Source of the DNA: Arthrobacter_B citreus
GTDB lineage: Bacteria > Actinomycetota > Actinomycetes > Actinomycetales > Micrococcaceae
DNA length: 64,000 bases
Direction: 5' to 3' (one strand)
Assembly: GCF_042429235.1 (NCBI RefSeq)
Contig: NZ_JBHMBA010000001.1
Shown in pieces: positions 42,261-52,075 of the stretch (position 1 is the stretch's first letter; each line of letters opens with the position of its first letter). The notes under the pieces are model-generated. The model was not told the DNA's origin, searched no databases, and was given only the letters and a program-made list of their open reading frames with translations. Both the position numbers and the translations under genes were made by a program.

Positions 42261-43790
42261 GTGGCCCTGGTGCTCAAATATGCAGCCCGCTCCGATGTCG
42301 GCATGGTTCGTTTGAAGAATGATGATTCCGCTTACGTCGGCCGGTACTTGGCTGTCGTCGCCGACGGCATGGGAGGCCATGCCGGCGGCAATGTCGCCTC
42401 GGCGTCAACAGTCCTGGATCTGGTGCATCTGGACAGCGGAACCCACGACGACGAACCCCTCACCGTCCTGGCCGATGAAATCCAGGCCGCGAACTCCCTC
42501 CTCTCCGAACTGGTCACCACCAGCCCGCAGTTGTCCGGAATGGGTACCACGGTTACTGCCCTCCTGCTGAACGGCAACCAGTTTGCCTTTGCCCATATTG
42601 GGGATTCCCGTGCCTACCGCCTTAAGGACGGAGTGTTCGAGCAGATCAGCATCGATCACACTTTTGTCCAGCGGCTGATTGATGAAGGCCGGCTGCGCCC
42701 CGACGAGGCTGAAGTGCATCCGCACAAGAACGTCCTCATGCGGGTGCTTGGCGACGTGGATGCCAGCCCGGAACTCGATCTTGCCTCGTTCGAGGTGGAA
42801 CCGGGCGAAAAGTGGCTGCTGTGTTCCGACGGGCTGACCGCCGTCCTGCGGGATTCGGACATCGAAACTGTCCTGCGGGAAACTCCCGACCTGCAGCGCT
42901 GCGTTGACATCCTGGTTGAGCTGACCCTTGCCGGCGGCTCCCCGGACAACGTCACGGTAGCGGTCATTGAGATTGAAGAGGTCCCGGACGATTCCCTGCC
43001 CGTGGAAACTCCTTCGGCCCGCGCGGCCCTGCCCGGCGGACCGATGCGCACCGCGCCCGTGTCCGCCCCTTCCGTGGAATCCCCCGCCACCGAGGCCACG
43101 CCGTCGGACCGGACGGACAGCGCCGCGTCCGCCGACGATGAACCCGTCCGGGCGGATCTTATCCGGCAGGACCTGTCCTCGCGTCCGCACGTTCTCGTCG
43201 GCGCCGCATCGCTGGCCACGGAAACCGGACAGATCCCCATCGTGACCAAGCGGACGGCGGAACGCCGTGCGGCCCGTCTCCTCACCCACAAGGCGGCACC
43301 GGAAGCGGAAGCCGCCCCGGAGCAGGAGCAGCCCAAGCAGCGGCGCCGCCCGCGCTGGCTGGTTCCCACCGCCCTGGGCGTCATTGCTGTTCTGCTGGCT
43401 GCCGTCCTGTGGGTCGGTTACACCTGGACCCAGACGCGCTATTACGTGGGATCAAGCGACAACAACGTTGCCATCTACAACGGTGTGTCGCAGTCCCTCG
43501 GTCCCATCCGGCTCTCCACTGTCACTGAACGGACAGACATTCCCGTGGACAGCCTGCCCGAATACCAGCGCAACCGGGTCGAGGGCACTATTCCCGCCAA
43601 GGATCTGCTGCATGCCGAGCAAATTGTTGAGGACCTGCGGGGGACGGCACGGACGAGTGCCTGCGATCCCGCAGCCCCTGCCACGCAGGCTCCGGTCGCC
43701 GGCGGCTCAACCGCCACGCCCTCGGCATCCCCCTCGGCGTCGCCCTCCGGTAAGCCGGCTGCATCCAGTGACTGCGGAGGGCAGAAGTAA
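42261..43790 (+). CDS. pstP: PstP: PP2C-type Ser/Thr phosphatase
   Basis: A 509-residue membrane phosphatase that reverses PknA/PknB phosphorylation. Start is GTG 42261. The cytoplasmic PP2C domain (1-240) shows the metal motifs VVADGMGGHAGG, FAHIGDSRAYRL and the C-terminal SPDNVTVAV. A Pro/Ala-rich linker follows, then one transmembrane helix at about 367-388 (LVPTALGVIAVLLAAVLWVG) and an extracellular domain of about 120 residues ending in Ser/Pro repeats. Its TAA overlaps the rodA ATG (TAATG). Confidence 0.95.
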   Translation: MALVLKYAARSDVGMVRLKNDDSAYVGRYLAVVADGMGGHAGGNVASASTVLDLVHLDSGTHDDEPLTVLADEIQAANSLLSELVTTSPQLSGMGTTVTALLLNGNQFAFAHIGDSRAYRLKDGVFEQISIDHTFVQRLIDEGRLRPDEAEVHPHKNVLMRVLGDVDASPELDLASFEVEPGEKWLLCSDGLTAVLRDSDIETVLRETPDLQRCVDILVELTLAGGSPDNVTVAVIEIEEVPDDSLPVETPSARAALPGGPMRTAPVSAPSVESPATEATPSDRTDSAASADDEPVRADLIRQDLSSRPHVLVGAASLATETGQIPIVTKRTAERRAARLLTHKAAPEAEAAPEQEQPKQRRRPRWLVPTALGVIAVLLAAVLWVGYTWTQTRYYVGSSDNNVAIYNGVSQSLGPIRLSTVTERTDIPVDSLPEYQRNRVEGTIPAKDLLHAEQIVEDLRGTARTSACDPAAPATQAPVAGGSTATPSASPSASPSGKPAASSDCGGQK

Positions 43791-45208
43791 TGTCTGACGT
43801 TCTGACGGTTCCCAAATCGCGGCGCAACACTGAAGCCGTCCTGCTGCTGCTCGCCCTCATCGTGGGCATTGGGGCGAACTTCATCGTGGGCCTTGACCAG
43901 GACCGCGCCTTCGACACGGACTTCTGGACGCAGGGAGCCACTCTCGTGGGCCTTGTGCTGGTCTTCCACATCGTCCTGCGGTTCCGGGCTAAATATGCCG
44001 ATCCGGTAATACTTCCGATTGTCACCGCGCTGAACGGCATCGGGCTGGCGATGATCCACCGGCTGGATCTTGCGGAAGGGGACAATGCCGCCGACCGCCA
44101 GCTGCTGTGGAGCGCCGTGGCAGTCGCTGCCGCCATTGCCGTGCTCTTCCTGATCAAGGACCACCGGGTGCTGCGCCGGTACACCTATATTTCGCTCATT
44201 GTCAGCGCCATCCTGCTGCTGCTTCCCCTGACACCGCTCGGCCTGGAACTCAACGGTGCGCGCATCTGGATCGAAGTGGCCGGCGGAACGTTCCAGCCGG
44301 GCGAAATTGCCAAGATCACCCTGGCTATATTCTTCGCCGGGTATCTATCCACCAACCGGGACCTCATCCTGCTGGCCGGCCGGAAAGTCGGTCCGCTCCA
44401 GCTGCCGCGCTTCAAGGACCTGGGCCCCATGATCGCCGCCTGGATCGTCAGCATCGGCGTGCTGGTCTTCCAGCGGGACCTCGGTTCCTCAATCCTGTTC
44501 TTCGGCCTGTTCATGGCCATGATCTATGTCGCCACGAGCCGGGTCAGCTGGGTCCTGATCGGAGTTGCCCTGCTGACCGCCGGCGGCCTGGTGGCCATGC
44601 GGCTGTTCAGCCACGTCGCACTGCGCATCGACGGCTGGATCAATGCCTTCGACCCTGAGGTCGTCGCCCGTCAGGGCGGAAGCTGGCAGGTGATTCAGGG
44701 GTTGTTCGGGCTCGCCAGCGGCGGGCTGGCCGGGACCGGCCTGGGACAGGGCCGGCCGGACCTGGTCACGTACGCGAACTCCGACATGATTATTGCCGCT
44801 CTGGGTGAGGAGCTCGGCCTGCTCGGCATCTTCGCGATTGTGCTGATGTATGTCCTGCTCGTCTCCCGCGGATTCCGCGCCGCGCTGGGCACCCGCGACG
44901 GCTTTGGAAAGCTGCTGGCCTGCGGACTGTCCTTCACCATTGCCCTGCAGTGCTTCGTCGTCATCGGGGGCGTCACCCGCCTGATTCCGCTGACGGGCCT
45001 CACCACGCCGTTCATGTCCGCGGGAGGATCCTCGCTCCTGGCCAACTGGATCATTGTCGCGCTGCTGCTGATGATTTCCGATGCAGCGCGGCGGCCCGCT
45101 GCCACGGGGCCGCTGACCGGCCCCATGGTGCCGGCCATGCAGGAGTCGCCGGTGGGATCGGCGCCGCGGAAGAACAAGACTAGGGAAAAGGAGGTGCATG
45201 GCGCATGA
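43790..45208 (+). CDS. rodA: RodA/FtsW-family SEDS peptidoglycan polymerase
   Basis: A 472-residue polytopic membrane protein with about 10-12 helices and the SEDS signatures EVAGGTFQPGEIAKITL, FQRDLGSSILFFGLFMAM, ALGEELGLLGI and LTGLTTPFMSAGGSSLLANW. These include the Asp-containing loop required for glycosyltransferase activity. Partnered with PbpA, whose gene overlaps it by 4 nt, it polymerises glycan strands during elongation. The position between pstP and pbpA matches mycobacterial rodA. Confidence 0.94.
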   Translation: MSDVLTVPKSRRNTEAVLLLLALIVGIGANFIVGLDQDRAFDTDFWTQGATLVGLVLVFHIVLRFRAKYADPVILPIVTALNGIGLAMIHRLDLAEGDNAADRQLLWSAVAVAAAIAVLFLIKDHRVLRRYTYISLIVSAILLLLPLTPLGLELNGARIWIEVAGGTFQPGEIAKITLAIFFAGYLSTNRDLILLAGRKVGPLQLPRFKDLGPMIAAWIVSIGVLVFQRDLGSSILFFGLFMAMIYVATSRVSWVLIGVALLTAGGLVAMRLFSHVALRIDGWINAFDPEVVARQGGSWQVIQGLFGLASGGLAGTGLGQGRPDLVTYANSDMIIAALGEELGLLGIFAIVLMYVLLVSRGFRAALGTRDGFGKLLACGLSFTIALQCFVVIGGVTRLIPLTGLTTPFMSAGGSSLLANWIIVALLLMISDAARRPAATGPLTGPMVPAMQESPVGSAPRKNKTREKEVHGA

Positions 45209-46659
45209 ATCAGGCCATCCGCAACAGCTGGATAGTGGCGTTGTCCATGTTTGTCCTCATTCTCGGGTCACTGACCTACGTCCAGTTCTTCGCTGCCGAG
45301 GACCTCAACGCTGATCCGAACAACAACCGGACCATCTACCAGAACTTCGGCCAGAACCGGGGCGCGATACTGGTGGACGGTGCTCCGATCGCTGAATCGG
45401 TGCCCTCGGACGACCAGTTCAACTACCAGCGGGTCTACTACCAGCCCGAGTTGTACTCCCAGCTGACCGGTTACTTCTCTCTCGTGAGCGGCACCACCCA
45501 GCTGGAGAAGGTCATGAATGACCAGCTCACCGGCAACAGCAACCAGCAGTTCTTCGACCGCCTGGTTCAGCTGGTTTCCGGCAACCCCATCCAAGGGGCC
45601 TCGGTGGAGCTGACCATCGATTCCGAGCTGCAGCAGCTGGCCTACGACCTCATCCCCGAAGGCCAAAAGGGTTCCATCGTCATGATGGACCCCAAGACGG
45701 GGAACATCCTGGCCATGGTTTCCAAGCCCACCTATGACACCAACCTGCTGGCCGGGCATGACACCGAAGTGGTGGAGCAGAACATGCAGGAGCTGCTCAC
45801 GGTTGACGGGCTCTCGCCCTACCGCAATGCGGCAACTCAGTCCCTGCTGGCTCCCGGATCGGTCTTCAAGCTCGTGGATGCCGCTGCCGCGTTGGAATCC
45901 GGCGAATATGACGCTGAGACGCTCATCGACAATCCATCCGCCCTGCCGCTGCCCGGAACCAACATTTCACTGCCGAACTACACGAACGGCAACTGCGGCA
46001 TCCGGTCCGAGGCAACCATTGGGTTTGCGCTGGAGCAGTCCTGCAACACCGTTTTCGCCCAGATCGCATGGAAACTCGGCGAGGACGCCATCGCATCCCA
46101 GGCCGAGAAGTTCGGGTTCAACGAGGCCCTCAGCCTTCCCGACCGCGGTATCTGGGAAGTGGCTGCCAGCGGATTCCCCACCGGAATGGACCAGGCACAG
46201 CTGGCCCAGGCCTCCATCGGCCAGTACAGCGTCACGGCCACTCCGCTGGAGATTGCCATGATGACCTCCGCCATCGCCAACAACGGCGTGCAGATGACGC
46301 CCAACCTGATCCGCAATGTCCGGGCCGCCGATCTGTCGATCATTGACGAGCCGGAGCCGGAGGTCCTGAATACCTCAGTCAGCCCGGACACGGCCCGGCA
46401 GCTTACGGACTGGATGGTGGGGGTCGTGAATAACGGCACCGCCTCCGCGGCCCGGATTCCCGGCGTCAAAGTGGCCGGCAAGACCGGCACCGCCGAGGTG
46501 CAGGATAAGGGCGACAACGCCTGGTTCACCGGATTCGCTCCGGCCGACGACCCCGAAGTGGTCATCTCCATCGTCATGGAAGACGTGGACCTGACCACCG
46601 GATCCCAACTGACCACTCCAAGCGCGCAGAAACTCCTAGAGGCGGTGTTAAATAAGTGA
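45205..46659 (+). CDS. pbpA: PbpA: class B penicillin-binding protein transpeptidase
   Basis: A 484-residue transpeptidase working with RodA. One N-terminal membrane helix (SWIVALSMFVLILGSLTYVQF) anchors it. The transpeptidase domain spans about 140-484 with the active-site motif GSVFKL (SxxK), SCN (SxN) in EQSCNTVF, and KTGTAE. Its length fits the small mycobacterial PbpA type. Start ATG overlaps rodA, and its end overlaps the pknA GTG, so the complex is co-translated. Confidence 0.95.
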   Translation: MNQAIRNSWIVALSMFVLILGSLTYVQFFAAEDLNADPNNNRTIYQNFGQNRGAILVDGAPIAESVPSDDQFNYQRVYYQPELYSQLTGYFSLVSGTTQLEKVMNDQLTGNSNQQFFDRLVQLVSGNPIQGASVELTIDSELQQLAYDLIPEGQKGSIVMMDPKTGNILAMVSKPTYDTNLLAGHDTEVVEQNMQELLTVDGLSPYRNAATQSLLAPGSVFKLVDAAAALESGEYDAETLIDNPSALPLPGTNISLPNYTNGNCGIRSEATIGFALEQSCNTVFAQIAWKLGEDAIASQAEKFGFNEALSLPDRGIWEVAASGFPTGMDQAQLAQASIGQYSVTATPLEIAMMTSAIANNGVQMTPNLIRNVRAADLSIIDEPEPEVLNTSVSPDTARQLTDWMVGVVNNGTASAARIPGVKVAGKTGTAEVQDKGDNAWFTGFAPADDPEVVISIVMEDVDLTTGSQLTTPSAQKLLEAVLNK

Positions 46660-48491
46660 GGCCTACATCGGGAATCACCTTAGGCGGCAGATTCCAGCTC
46701 ACTGACCGTATCGCCATCGGCGGTATGGGCGAAGTCTGGAAGGCACGGGACCTGGTCCTGGGCCGCATTGTTGCCATCAAGATCCTCAAGGAGGAATACA
46801 CCGGGGATCCTGGTTTCCTGAACCGTTTCCGGGCCGAGGCCCGCCACACGGCGCTGTTGAACCACGAGGGCATTGCCAATGTCTTTGACTACGGCGAGGA
46901 GGAGGGATCCGCCTACCTCGTGATGGAGCTCGTTCCGGGCCTGCCCCTGTCCTCCATCATCGAACGCGACAAGAGCCTCACGCCGGACCGCACCCTGTCC
47001 ATCATCGGCCAGACGGCCACCGCCCTGGCTGCCGCGCACAAGCAGGGACTCGTCCACCGCGATGTGAAACCCGGAAATCTCTTGATCCTGCCCGACGGCC
47101 GGGTCAAGATCACGGACTTCGGCATTGCCCGCCTGGCGGACCAGGTTCCCCTGACCGCAACCGGCCAGGTAATGGGCACCGCCCAGTATCTGGCACCGGA
47201 ACAGGCCACCGGCCAGCAGGCCACCGGTTCCAGCGACATTTACGCCTTGGGTGTCATTGGTTACGAGCTCCTGGCGGGAACCCGCCCGTTCTCCGGGGAA
47301 TCGCAGATTGCCATCGCCCTGGCCCAGGTCAATGACACCCCGCCGCCGCTGCCCGAAAGCATTCCGCTGCCGGTCCGTGCGCTGATCATGTCCATGCTGG
47401 CCAAGGATCCGGCCGACCGTCCGGCGGACGCCGAAGCACTGGCCCGGGCCGTTGCCGCCATCCGCCGCGGCGACATTCCCGCGGCCGAGGAAGCCGTTCC
47501 CGGCATGCTGCTCTTCGGCGGCGGCGGCGCCACAGCGGTGAACGACGCCGTCACGGCTCCGGTGCCCACCGCCGGCACCGCGGCCACCCGAGCCGTCAAC
47601 ACCGCCCCGTCCACGTCCGCGCTCCCCACCGTCGCGGGAGCGGCAGTGGGAGCAGATTCCGCCGCGACCGGTGAGCTGGCCGCGTCCCGGGACTGGACCG
47701 ATGAAGAGGTTGACGACGCCGACGGCGGCGCAGGAGACGGAAACGACGGCGACGACGCCCCGGCCAAGCGCCGCCGCCCGTGGCTCATTCCGCTTGTTGT
47801 CGTGCTGGCGCTGCTTCTCGCTGCCGCGGTCACATGGGCCCTGGTCTCGGGAAACAACGACGATGACCCCGCGCCCAAGCCGTCGGCCACCACCACCCAG
47901 GCGAGCCCAAGCCCCAGCCGCACCAGCCAGTCTGCATCCCCGACGCCGTCGGAAGACGCCGACGAGATCACCATTAACGCCGCCAGCTTTGAGGGCCGCA
48001 GTTACAACGATGTGGAAGCTGAACTGATCAACCTCGGCCTGGCCGTCAACGGCGTGGGCCAATCCTCCTCGGATTTCCCCGAGGGAACCGTGATTGACGT
48101 CAATCCGGTGGGAACGCTCCAGCGTGGAACCCTGGTCACGGTCACTTATTCCACCGGCCCGGAGCCTACGCAGTCCCCCTCCATGACCACGGTCCCGTCC
48201 GGCATCACCGGTCAGAACGCTTCCGCCGCGGAACAGCGGATCAAGAGTGCCGGCTTAGTGCCGGTCAACGGCGGCACCCAGGCCTCCAACCAGCCCCAGG
48301 GCACCGTGGTGGCCGTCAACCCGTCCGAGGGCGCACCCCTGCCCGAAGGATCCACGGTTACGTACTTTACGTCCGAGGGTCCGGCGGCAGTTGAGCCGGC
48401 GCCCACCACTGTTCCGGAGCCGACCCCCACGGTGACCTCCGAGTCCACTGTTCCCGCGGCTCCCAGCGGCACGAATCCAACGGCCGGGTAA
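46656..48491 (+). CDS. pknA: PASTA-containing Ser/Thr protein kinase (PknA position)
   Basis: A 611-residue transmembrane kinase starting at GTG 46656. The kinase domain (about 8-270) has the glycine loop GGMGEVW, catalytic VHRDVKPGNLL and the DFG motif ITDFGIARLAD. A transmembrane helix lies near 373-395 (WLIPLVVVLALLLAAAVTWAL). Two extracellular PASTA domains follow (about 445-512 and 515-585), then a Pro/Thr-rich tail. PASTA domains sense muropeptides or lipid II. By position it is pknA, but mycobacterial PknA lacks PASTA repeats. Confidence 0.93.
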   Translation: MRPTSGITLGGRFQLTDRIAIGGMGEVWKARDLVLGRIVAIKILKEEYTGDPGFLNRFRAEARHTALLNHEGIANVFDYGEEEGSAYLVMELVPGLPLSSIIERDKSLTPDRTLSIIGQTATALAAAHKQGLVHRDVKPGNLLILPDGRVKITDFGIARLADQVPLTATGQVMGTAQYLAPEQATGQQATGSSDIYALGVIGYELLAGTRPFSGESQIAIALAQVNDTPPPLPESIPLPVRALIMSMLAKDPADRPADAEALARAVAAIRRGDIPAAEEAVPGMLLFGGGGATAVNDAVTAPVPTAGTAATRAVNTAPSTSALPTVAGAAVGADSAATGELAASRDWTDEEVDDADGGAGDGNDGDDAPAKRRRPWLIPLVVVLALLLAAAVTWALVSGNNDDDPAPKPSATTTQASPSPSRTSQSASPTPSEDADEITINAASFEGRSYNDVEAELINLGLAVNGVGQSSSDFPEGTVIDVNPVGTLQRGTLVTVTYSTGPEPTQSPSMTTVPSGITGQNASAAEQRIKSAGLVPVNGGTQASNQPQGTVVAVNPSEGAPLPEGSTVTYFTSEGPAAVEPAPTTVPEPTPTVTSESTVPAAPSGTNPTAG

Positions 48492-48497
48492 GCAATC

Positions 48498-50429
48498 ATG
48501 AGCGCAGAATTCCTCAAAGGACACCCCACCCTGAATACAGAACGGGTGCTGAACGACCGCTATGAGATCGGTGAACTCATCGGCCGCGGCGGTATGGCTG
48601 ACGTCTATCTTGGCCGTGACATTCGGCTGGGCCGTTCCGTGGCCATTAAGGTGCTGCGCCCTGATCTTGCCCGCGACCCGCTGTTCCAGTCCCGGTTTCG
48701 GCGGGAAGCCCAGGCGGTGGCGGGGCTGAATCACCCGGCCATTGTCTCCGTGTACGACACCGGCGACCAGGAGTCCCCCGGATCCTCGCCGGAAGACGTC
48801 CGGCTGCCGTTCATCGTGATGGAATATGTCCCCGGGCGCACCCTGCGCGATTTGGTCAAAGCAGGGGAAATCACCACTGACAAAGCCGTGGAGTACATCC
48901 TCGGTGTCCTGTCGGCGCTGGAATACAGCCACCGGTCCGGAATTGTGCACCGCGACATCAAGCCCGCCAACGTCATGGTGACCGCCGACGGCGGGGTGAA
49001 GGTCATGGACTTCGGCATAGCCCGGGCGATGGCAGACTCGGCCGCCACCATGACCCAGACCCAGGCCGTCATTGGAACGGCGCAGTATCTTTCGCCGGAA
49101 CAGGCCCGCGGTGAAACCGTCGATGCCAGGAGCGACCTGTATTCGGCAGCATGCCTGCTGTTCGAGATGCTTGCCGGGCGGCCTCCGTTTATTGGTGACA
49201 GCCCCGTCTCGGTGGCCTACCAGCATGTGCGGGAGACACCGCCGAAGGCCAGCAGCTTCAATGCGGAGATACCAGCGGCCCTGGACGCGGTGCTGGAGCG
49301 GGGGCTGGCGAAGGACCGCGCTGACCGTTACCAGGATGCCCACGCTTTCCGGGACGCCCTGTTGGCGGTCCGCAACGGCGTGTCAGCGCCCGATCCGACA
49401 CCTGCGACCGACACCACGGAGGCGCTGACGGTGTCCGCTCCTGCCCGTCCGGCGGTTGATGTCAGCCCCATTGAAGACGAGCCGCGCACCCGCGCCATGG
49501 CCCGGGTCCAGTCCGGCGGTCCGCTCACCACCTCCTCCCACGCGGAGGATGAGGACGACGGCGACGACGACGGCGGCGCGCTGAATTTCGGTGCCACCGG
49601 TGAACGGGATCCGGAACAGAAGGCGCGGCGGCGTGCGTGGATCACCACGCTGTTCATTGTCCTGATACTTCTGCTGGGTGCCGGATCCGTGCTGGCCTAT
49701 AACTTGATGAATCCCAAGGAAACCGCTCCGGTGACCGCGACCATCCCTAACGTGGAATCCAAGAGCCAGACGGATGCGCTGAACCTCATTATGAGCGCCG
49801 GATTTGGACCTCCGACCATCGAACCCGAGTACAGCGACACGGTTGCCAACGGCCTTGCCATCGGCACGGACCCCGAAGGGGGATCCGTGGTTCCGCTGGA
49901 GGAAACCGTCGTCCTCTACATGTCCCAGGGACCGTCCAGCGTCACCGTGCCCGCCAACCTTGCGGGCATGACCGAACCGGAGGCGCGGGACGCGCTGCGG
50001 AAGGTCGGCCTGCAGGGGGGAACCACCGCGGAGGCAAACAGCCCAACGGTTCCGGCCGGCCGGGTCCTCTCCACCACTCCCGCGCCGGGAGCGTCGGTTC
50101 CAGTCGATTCCACCGTCAACCTGGTGCTGTCCACCGGCAATGTCACTGTTCCGGATCTTGTGGGCAGCACCCTGGAGAATGCCCAGGCAATCCTGGCTGA
50201 TCCGCTGTACCAGCTGGGGGTCACGGTGAACGAGATGGAGAACGACACAATTGCTCCGGGAACGGTCATCGAGCAGAGCGTCCCTGCCGGAATGGATGTG
50301 GAACAGGGTTCCACGGTTTCCCTGACCGTGGCCAAGGCTCCCGCGGAGCCCACGGAGGAACCCGAGCCCAGCCCGAGCGCGTCACCGGAGCCATCCGAAA
50401 CGGCGAAGGGAAAGAAGAAGGGCGACTAG
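48498..50429 (+). CDS. pknB: PknB: PASTA Ser/Thr protein kinase
   Basis: A 643-residue transmembrane kinase. The kinase domain (about 20-285) has GRGGMADVYLG, IVHRDIKPANVM and VMDFGIARAMAD, the mycobacterial PknB-type sequence. A transmembrane helix lies near 378-398 (WITTLFIVLILLLGAGSVLAY). Three PASTA domains follow (about 415-480, 481-548, 549-617), and a Lys-rich end. It phosphorylates cell-wall and division proteins in response to peptidoglycan fragments and is opposed by PstP. Last gene of the operon; its 3' end overlaps the convergent pabA by 4 nt. Confidence 0.95.
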   Translation: MSAEFLKGHPTLNTERVLNDRYEIGELIGRGGMADVYLGRDIRLGRSVAIKVLRPDLARDPLFQSRFRREAQAVAGLNHPAIVSVYDTGDQESPGSSPEDVRLPFIVMEYVPGRTLRDLVKAGEITTDKAVEYILGVLSALEYSHRSGIVHRDIKPANVMVTADGGVKVMDFGIARAMADSAATMTQTQAVIGTAQYLSPEQARGETVDARSDLYSAACLLFEMLAGRPPFIGDSPVSVAYQHVRETPPKASSFNAEIPAALDAVLERGLAKDRADRYQDAHAFRDALLAVRNGVSAPDPTPATDTTEALTVSAPARPAVDVSPIEDEPRTRAMARVQSGGPLTTSSHAEDEDDGDDDGGALNFGATGERDPEQKARRRAWITTLFIVLILLLGAGSVLAYNLMNPKETAPVTATIPNVESKSQTDALNLIMSAGFGPPTIEPEYSDTVANGLAIGTDPEGGSVVPLEETVVLYMSQGPSSVTVPANLAGMTEPEARDALRKVGLQGGTTAEANSPTVPAGRVLSTTPAPGASVPVDSTVNLVLSTGNVTVPDLVGSTLENAQAILADPLYQLGVTVNEMENDTIAPGTVIEQSVPAGMDVEQGSTVSLTVAKAPAEPTEEPEPSPSASPEPSETAKGKKKGD

Positions 50430-51088
50430 CGCGGAAGTGTGCCGGCCCCGGTCGACATGAGCGGGCTGAGAGTGGCGGCATGCGCTGCCGCTCCGGCCAG
50501 GCCCAGGCCTTCCAACCAGTTTCCCAGCATCTGGTAGCCGCCTTCGGTGAGCACCGATTCGGGATGGAACTGCACTCCGGACAGCGGGGCCGTGCTGTGG
50601 CGCAGTCCCATGATGATTCCGCTCTCGGTCCGCGCGGTGACCTGGAGTTCCTTGGGAATGGTGTCAGCCACTGCAGCGAGTGAGTGGTAGCGCGTGGCGG
50701 TGACCGGGCTCGGCAGGCCGGCAAACACGTCAGTGCCCTCGTGGCGGACCAGCGATGTCTTGCCGTGCATGAGCTCGGGAGCGTGCGTCACCGTGCCGCC
50801 GTAGGCCTCGGCCAGCGCCTGGTGTCCGAGGCATATTCCCAGCATGGGCTTGTTGTTCTCACCGCACCAGCGGATCAGGTCGATGCACACTCCCGCCTCG
50901 GCCGGAGCACCGGGCCCGGGGGACACGAGTACGCCGTCACGCGCCGCAGCCAATTCGACCGCTTCGGCGAGCGTGACGTCATCATTGCGCACCACCGTGG
51001 TCTCGGCGCCCAGCTGCTGCAGGTAGCCGACAAGCGTGTAGACAAAGCTGTCGTAGTTGTCGACGACCAGGATTCGAATGCTGCTCAT
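50426..51088 (-). CDS. pabA: Glutamine amidotransferase, aminodeoxychorismate/anthranilate synthase component II
   Basis: A 220-residue class I glutamine amidotransferase starting at ATG 51088. The triad is in place: Cys in MLGICLGHQALAEAYGG, then His and Glu in GVQFHPESVLTEGG. The opening IRILVVDNYDSFVYTLVGYLQQLGA and the oxyanion loop VSPGPGAPAEAG are typical. It supplies ammonia from glutamine to PabB or TrpE. In mycobacteria the gene at this locus is annotated trpG; sequence alone does not settle the partner. Its ATG overlaps the stop of the small upstream gene (ATGA). Confidence 0.92.
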   Translation of the reverse strand: MSSIRILVVDNYDSFVYTLVGYLQQLGAETTVVRNDDVTLAEAVELAAARDGVLVSPGPGAPAEAGVCIDLIRWCGENNKPMLGICLGHQALAEAYGGTVTHAPELMHGKTSLVRHEGTDVFAGLPSPVTATRYHSLAAVADTIPKELQVTARTESGIIMGLRHSTAPLSGVQFHPESVLTEGGYQMLGNWLEGLGLAGAAAHAATLSPLMSTGAGTLPR

Positions 51089-51264
51089 GTGTTCTGGGAT
51101 CCGCCAATCGTGGAATCGGTGAGGGGACTGAGGAAGCTGAATTCGGAGAACCACGGAAACACGTAGTTCATGAGAAGAAGGATGACGCCGGCAATCAGCA
51201 CGAGTGCCGTGAAGATGCGCACCCAGAGCGGACCCGGCAAATTCCTGAAGATCCAAGCGTACAT
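51085..51264 (-). CDS. Small single-pass membrane protein between sortase and pabA
   Basis: A 59-residue protein from ATG 51264, with AAGGGG nine bases upstream. It has one strong helix (IFTALVLIAGVILLLMNYVFPWF) and a short Ser/Thr-rich C terminus. It follows the class E sortase gene by one base and overlaps pabA by 4 nt, so it is translationally coupled to both. I do not recognise a function, though a similar small gene is common beside this sortase in actinobacteria. Confidence 0.75.
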   Translation of the reverse strand: MYAWIFRNLPGPLWVRIFTALVLIAGVILLLMNYVFPWFSEFSFLSPLTDSTIGGSQNT

Positions 51265-51265
51265 T

Positions 51266-52075
51266 TTACTTTGCCCCTTCCGCATTGCGTGCCACCTGGG
51301 CGGCGATTTCGGCCGGCGGACCCGCTGACAGCGGCTGCCAGGATTCCATCACCGCGTAGGCGATGATCCGCTCTTCCGCGCCGAACCGGGGATTGCAGCT
51401 GGTCAACGTCAGGAACCGTTCGGTGGGTATGGCTGCGGGTTGGGTGGGAACCGGTGCAATGACGTCCACCCGGTCAGGCAGCACTATTTGGTTGTTCCGG
51501 TACACATAGCTGTAGTAGCCGTCCTTGGTCTGGACGTGGATCCTGTCGCCCGGAACAAGAGTGTGGATGGCGTCCAGCACCTGCCCATGAGTCTGCCGGT
51601 GACCGGCCAGGGCAAAATTGCCGATTTCACCGGGCATCGCCGTGGAGGGATAGTGACCCAGTCCAAGTGAATCCAGCACCGCCGTTCCCACGCCGCTGGT
51701 TACGGGACGGGAGTACGTTTCCCCAAACCGGGGAATGTACACCACGCCAAACGTCAGCCCTTCCTCCGTGATGGGAGGCAGCACCGCGGGATCGCCGTAA
51801 TCGGGGTCCGCGGCATCGGTTTCCGGTGCCGGAGCAACGGGTCCGTCGAATTCCTGGAACAGGTTTCCGACGGCCTGCTCCTGCTTGTTGTTGGCGTCAA
51901 TGTTGGTCCACCACAATTCCCACACCACATACAGCACCAGCAGCAGCCCCAGGGTGATCAGGAGTTCGCCGATCACCTGGACAATCACCTGACCGGCACT
52001 TCGTCTGCGGCCGCGGGCCAGCCCGGATCCTCGGCGCGAGTGTGCTGCCCTGCTGGAGGTAACCATGCTTCCCAT
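51266..52075 (-). CDS. Class E sortase
   Basis: A 269-residue membrane transpeptidase that joins surface proteins to the wall at an LAXTG-type signal. A basic N terminus is followed by one transmembrane helix (VIGELLITLGLLLVLYVVW) and the sortase barrel at about 110-245. The catalytic His is in LAGHRQTHG, the Cys in FLTLTSCNPRFGAEER with the downstream Arg. Start ATG 52075 or 52066; neither has an ideal ribosome site. First gene of the sortase-small protein-pabA operon. Confidence 0.92.
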   Translation of the reverse strand: MGSMVTSSRAAHSRRGSGLARGRRRSAGQVIVQVIGELLITLGLLLVLYVVWELWWTNIDANNKQEQAVGNLFQEFDGPVAPAPETDAADPDYGDPAVLPPITEEGLTFGVVYIPRFGETYSRPVTSGVGTAVLDSLGLGHYPSTAMPGEIGNFALAGHRQTHGQVLDAIHTLVPGDRIHVQTKDGYYSYVYRNNQIVLPDRVDVIAPVPTQPAAIPTERFLTLTSCNPRFGAEERIIAYAVMESWQPLSAGPPAEIAAQVARNAEGAK

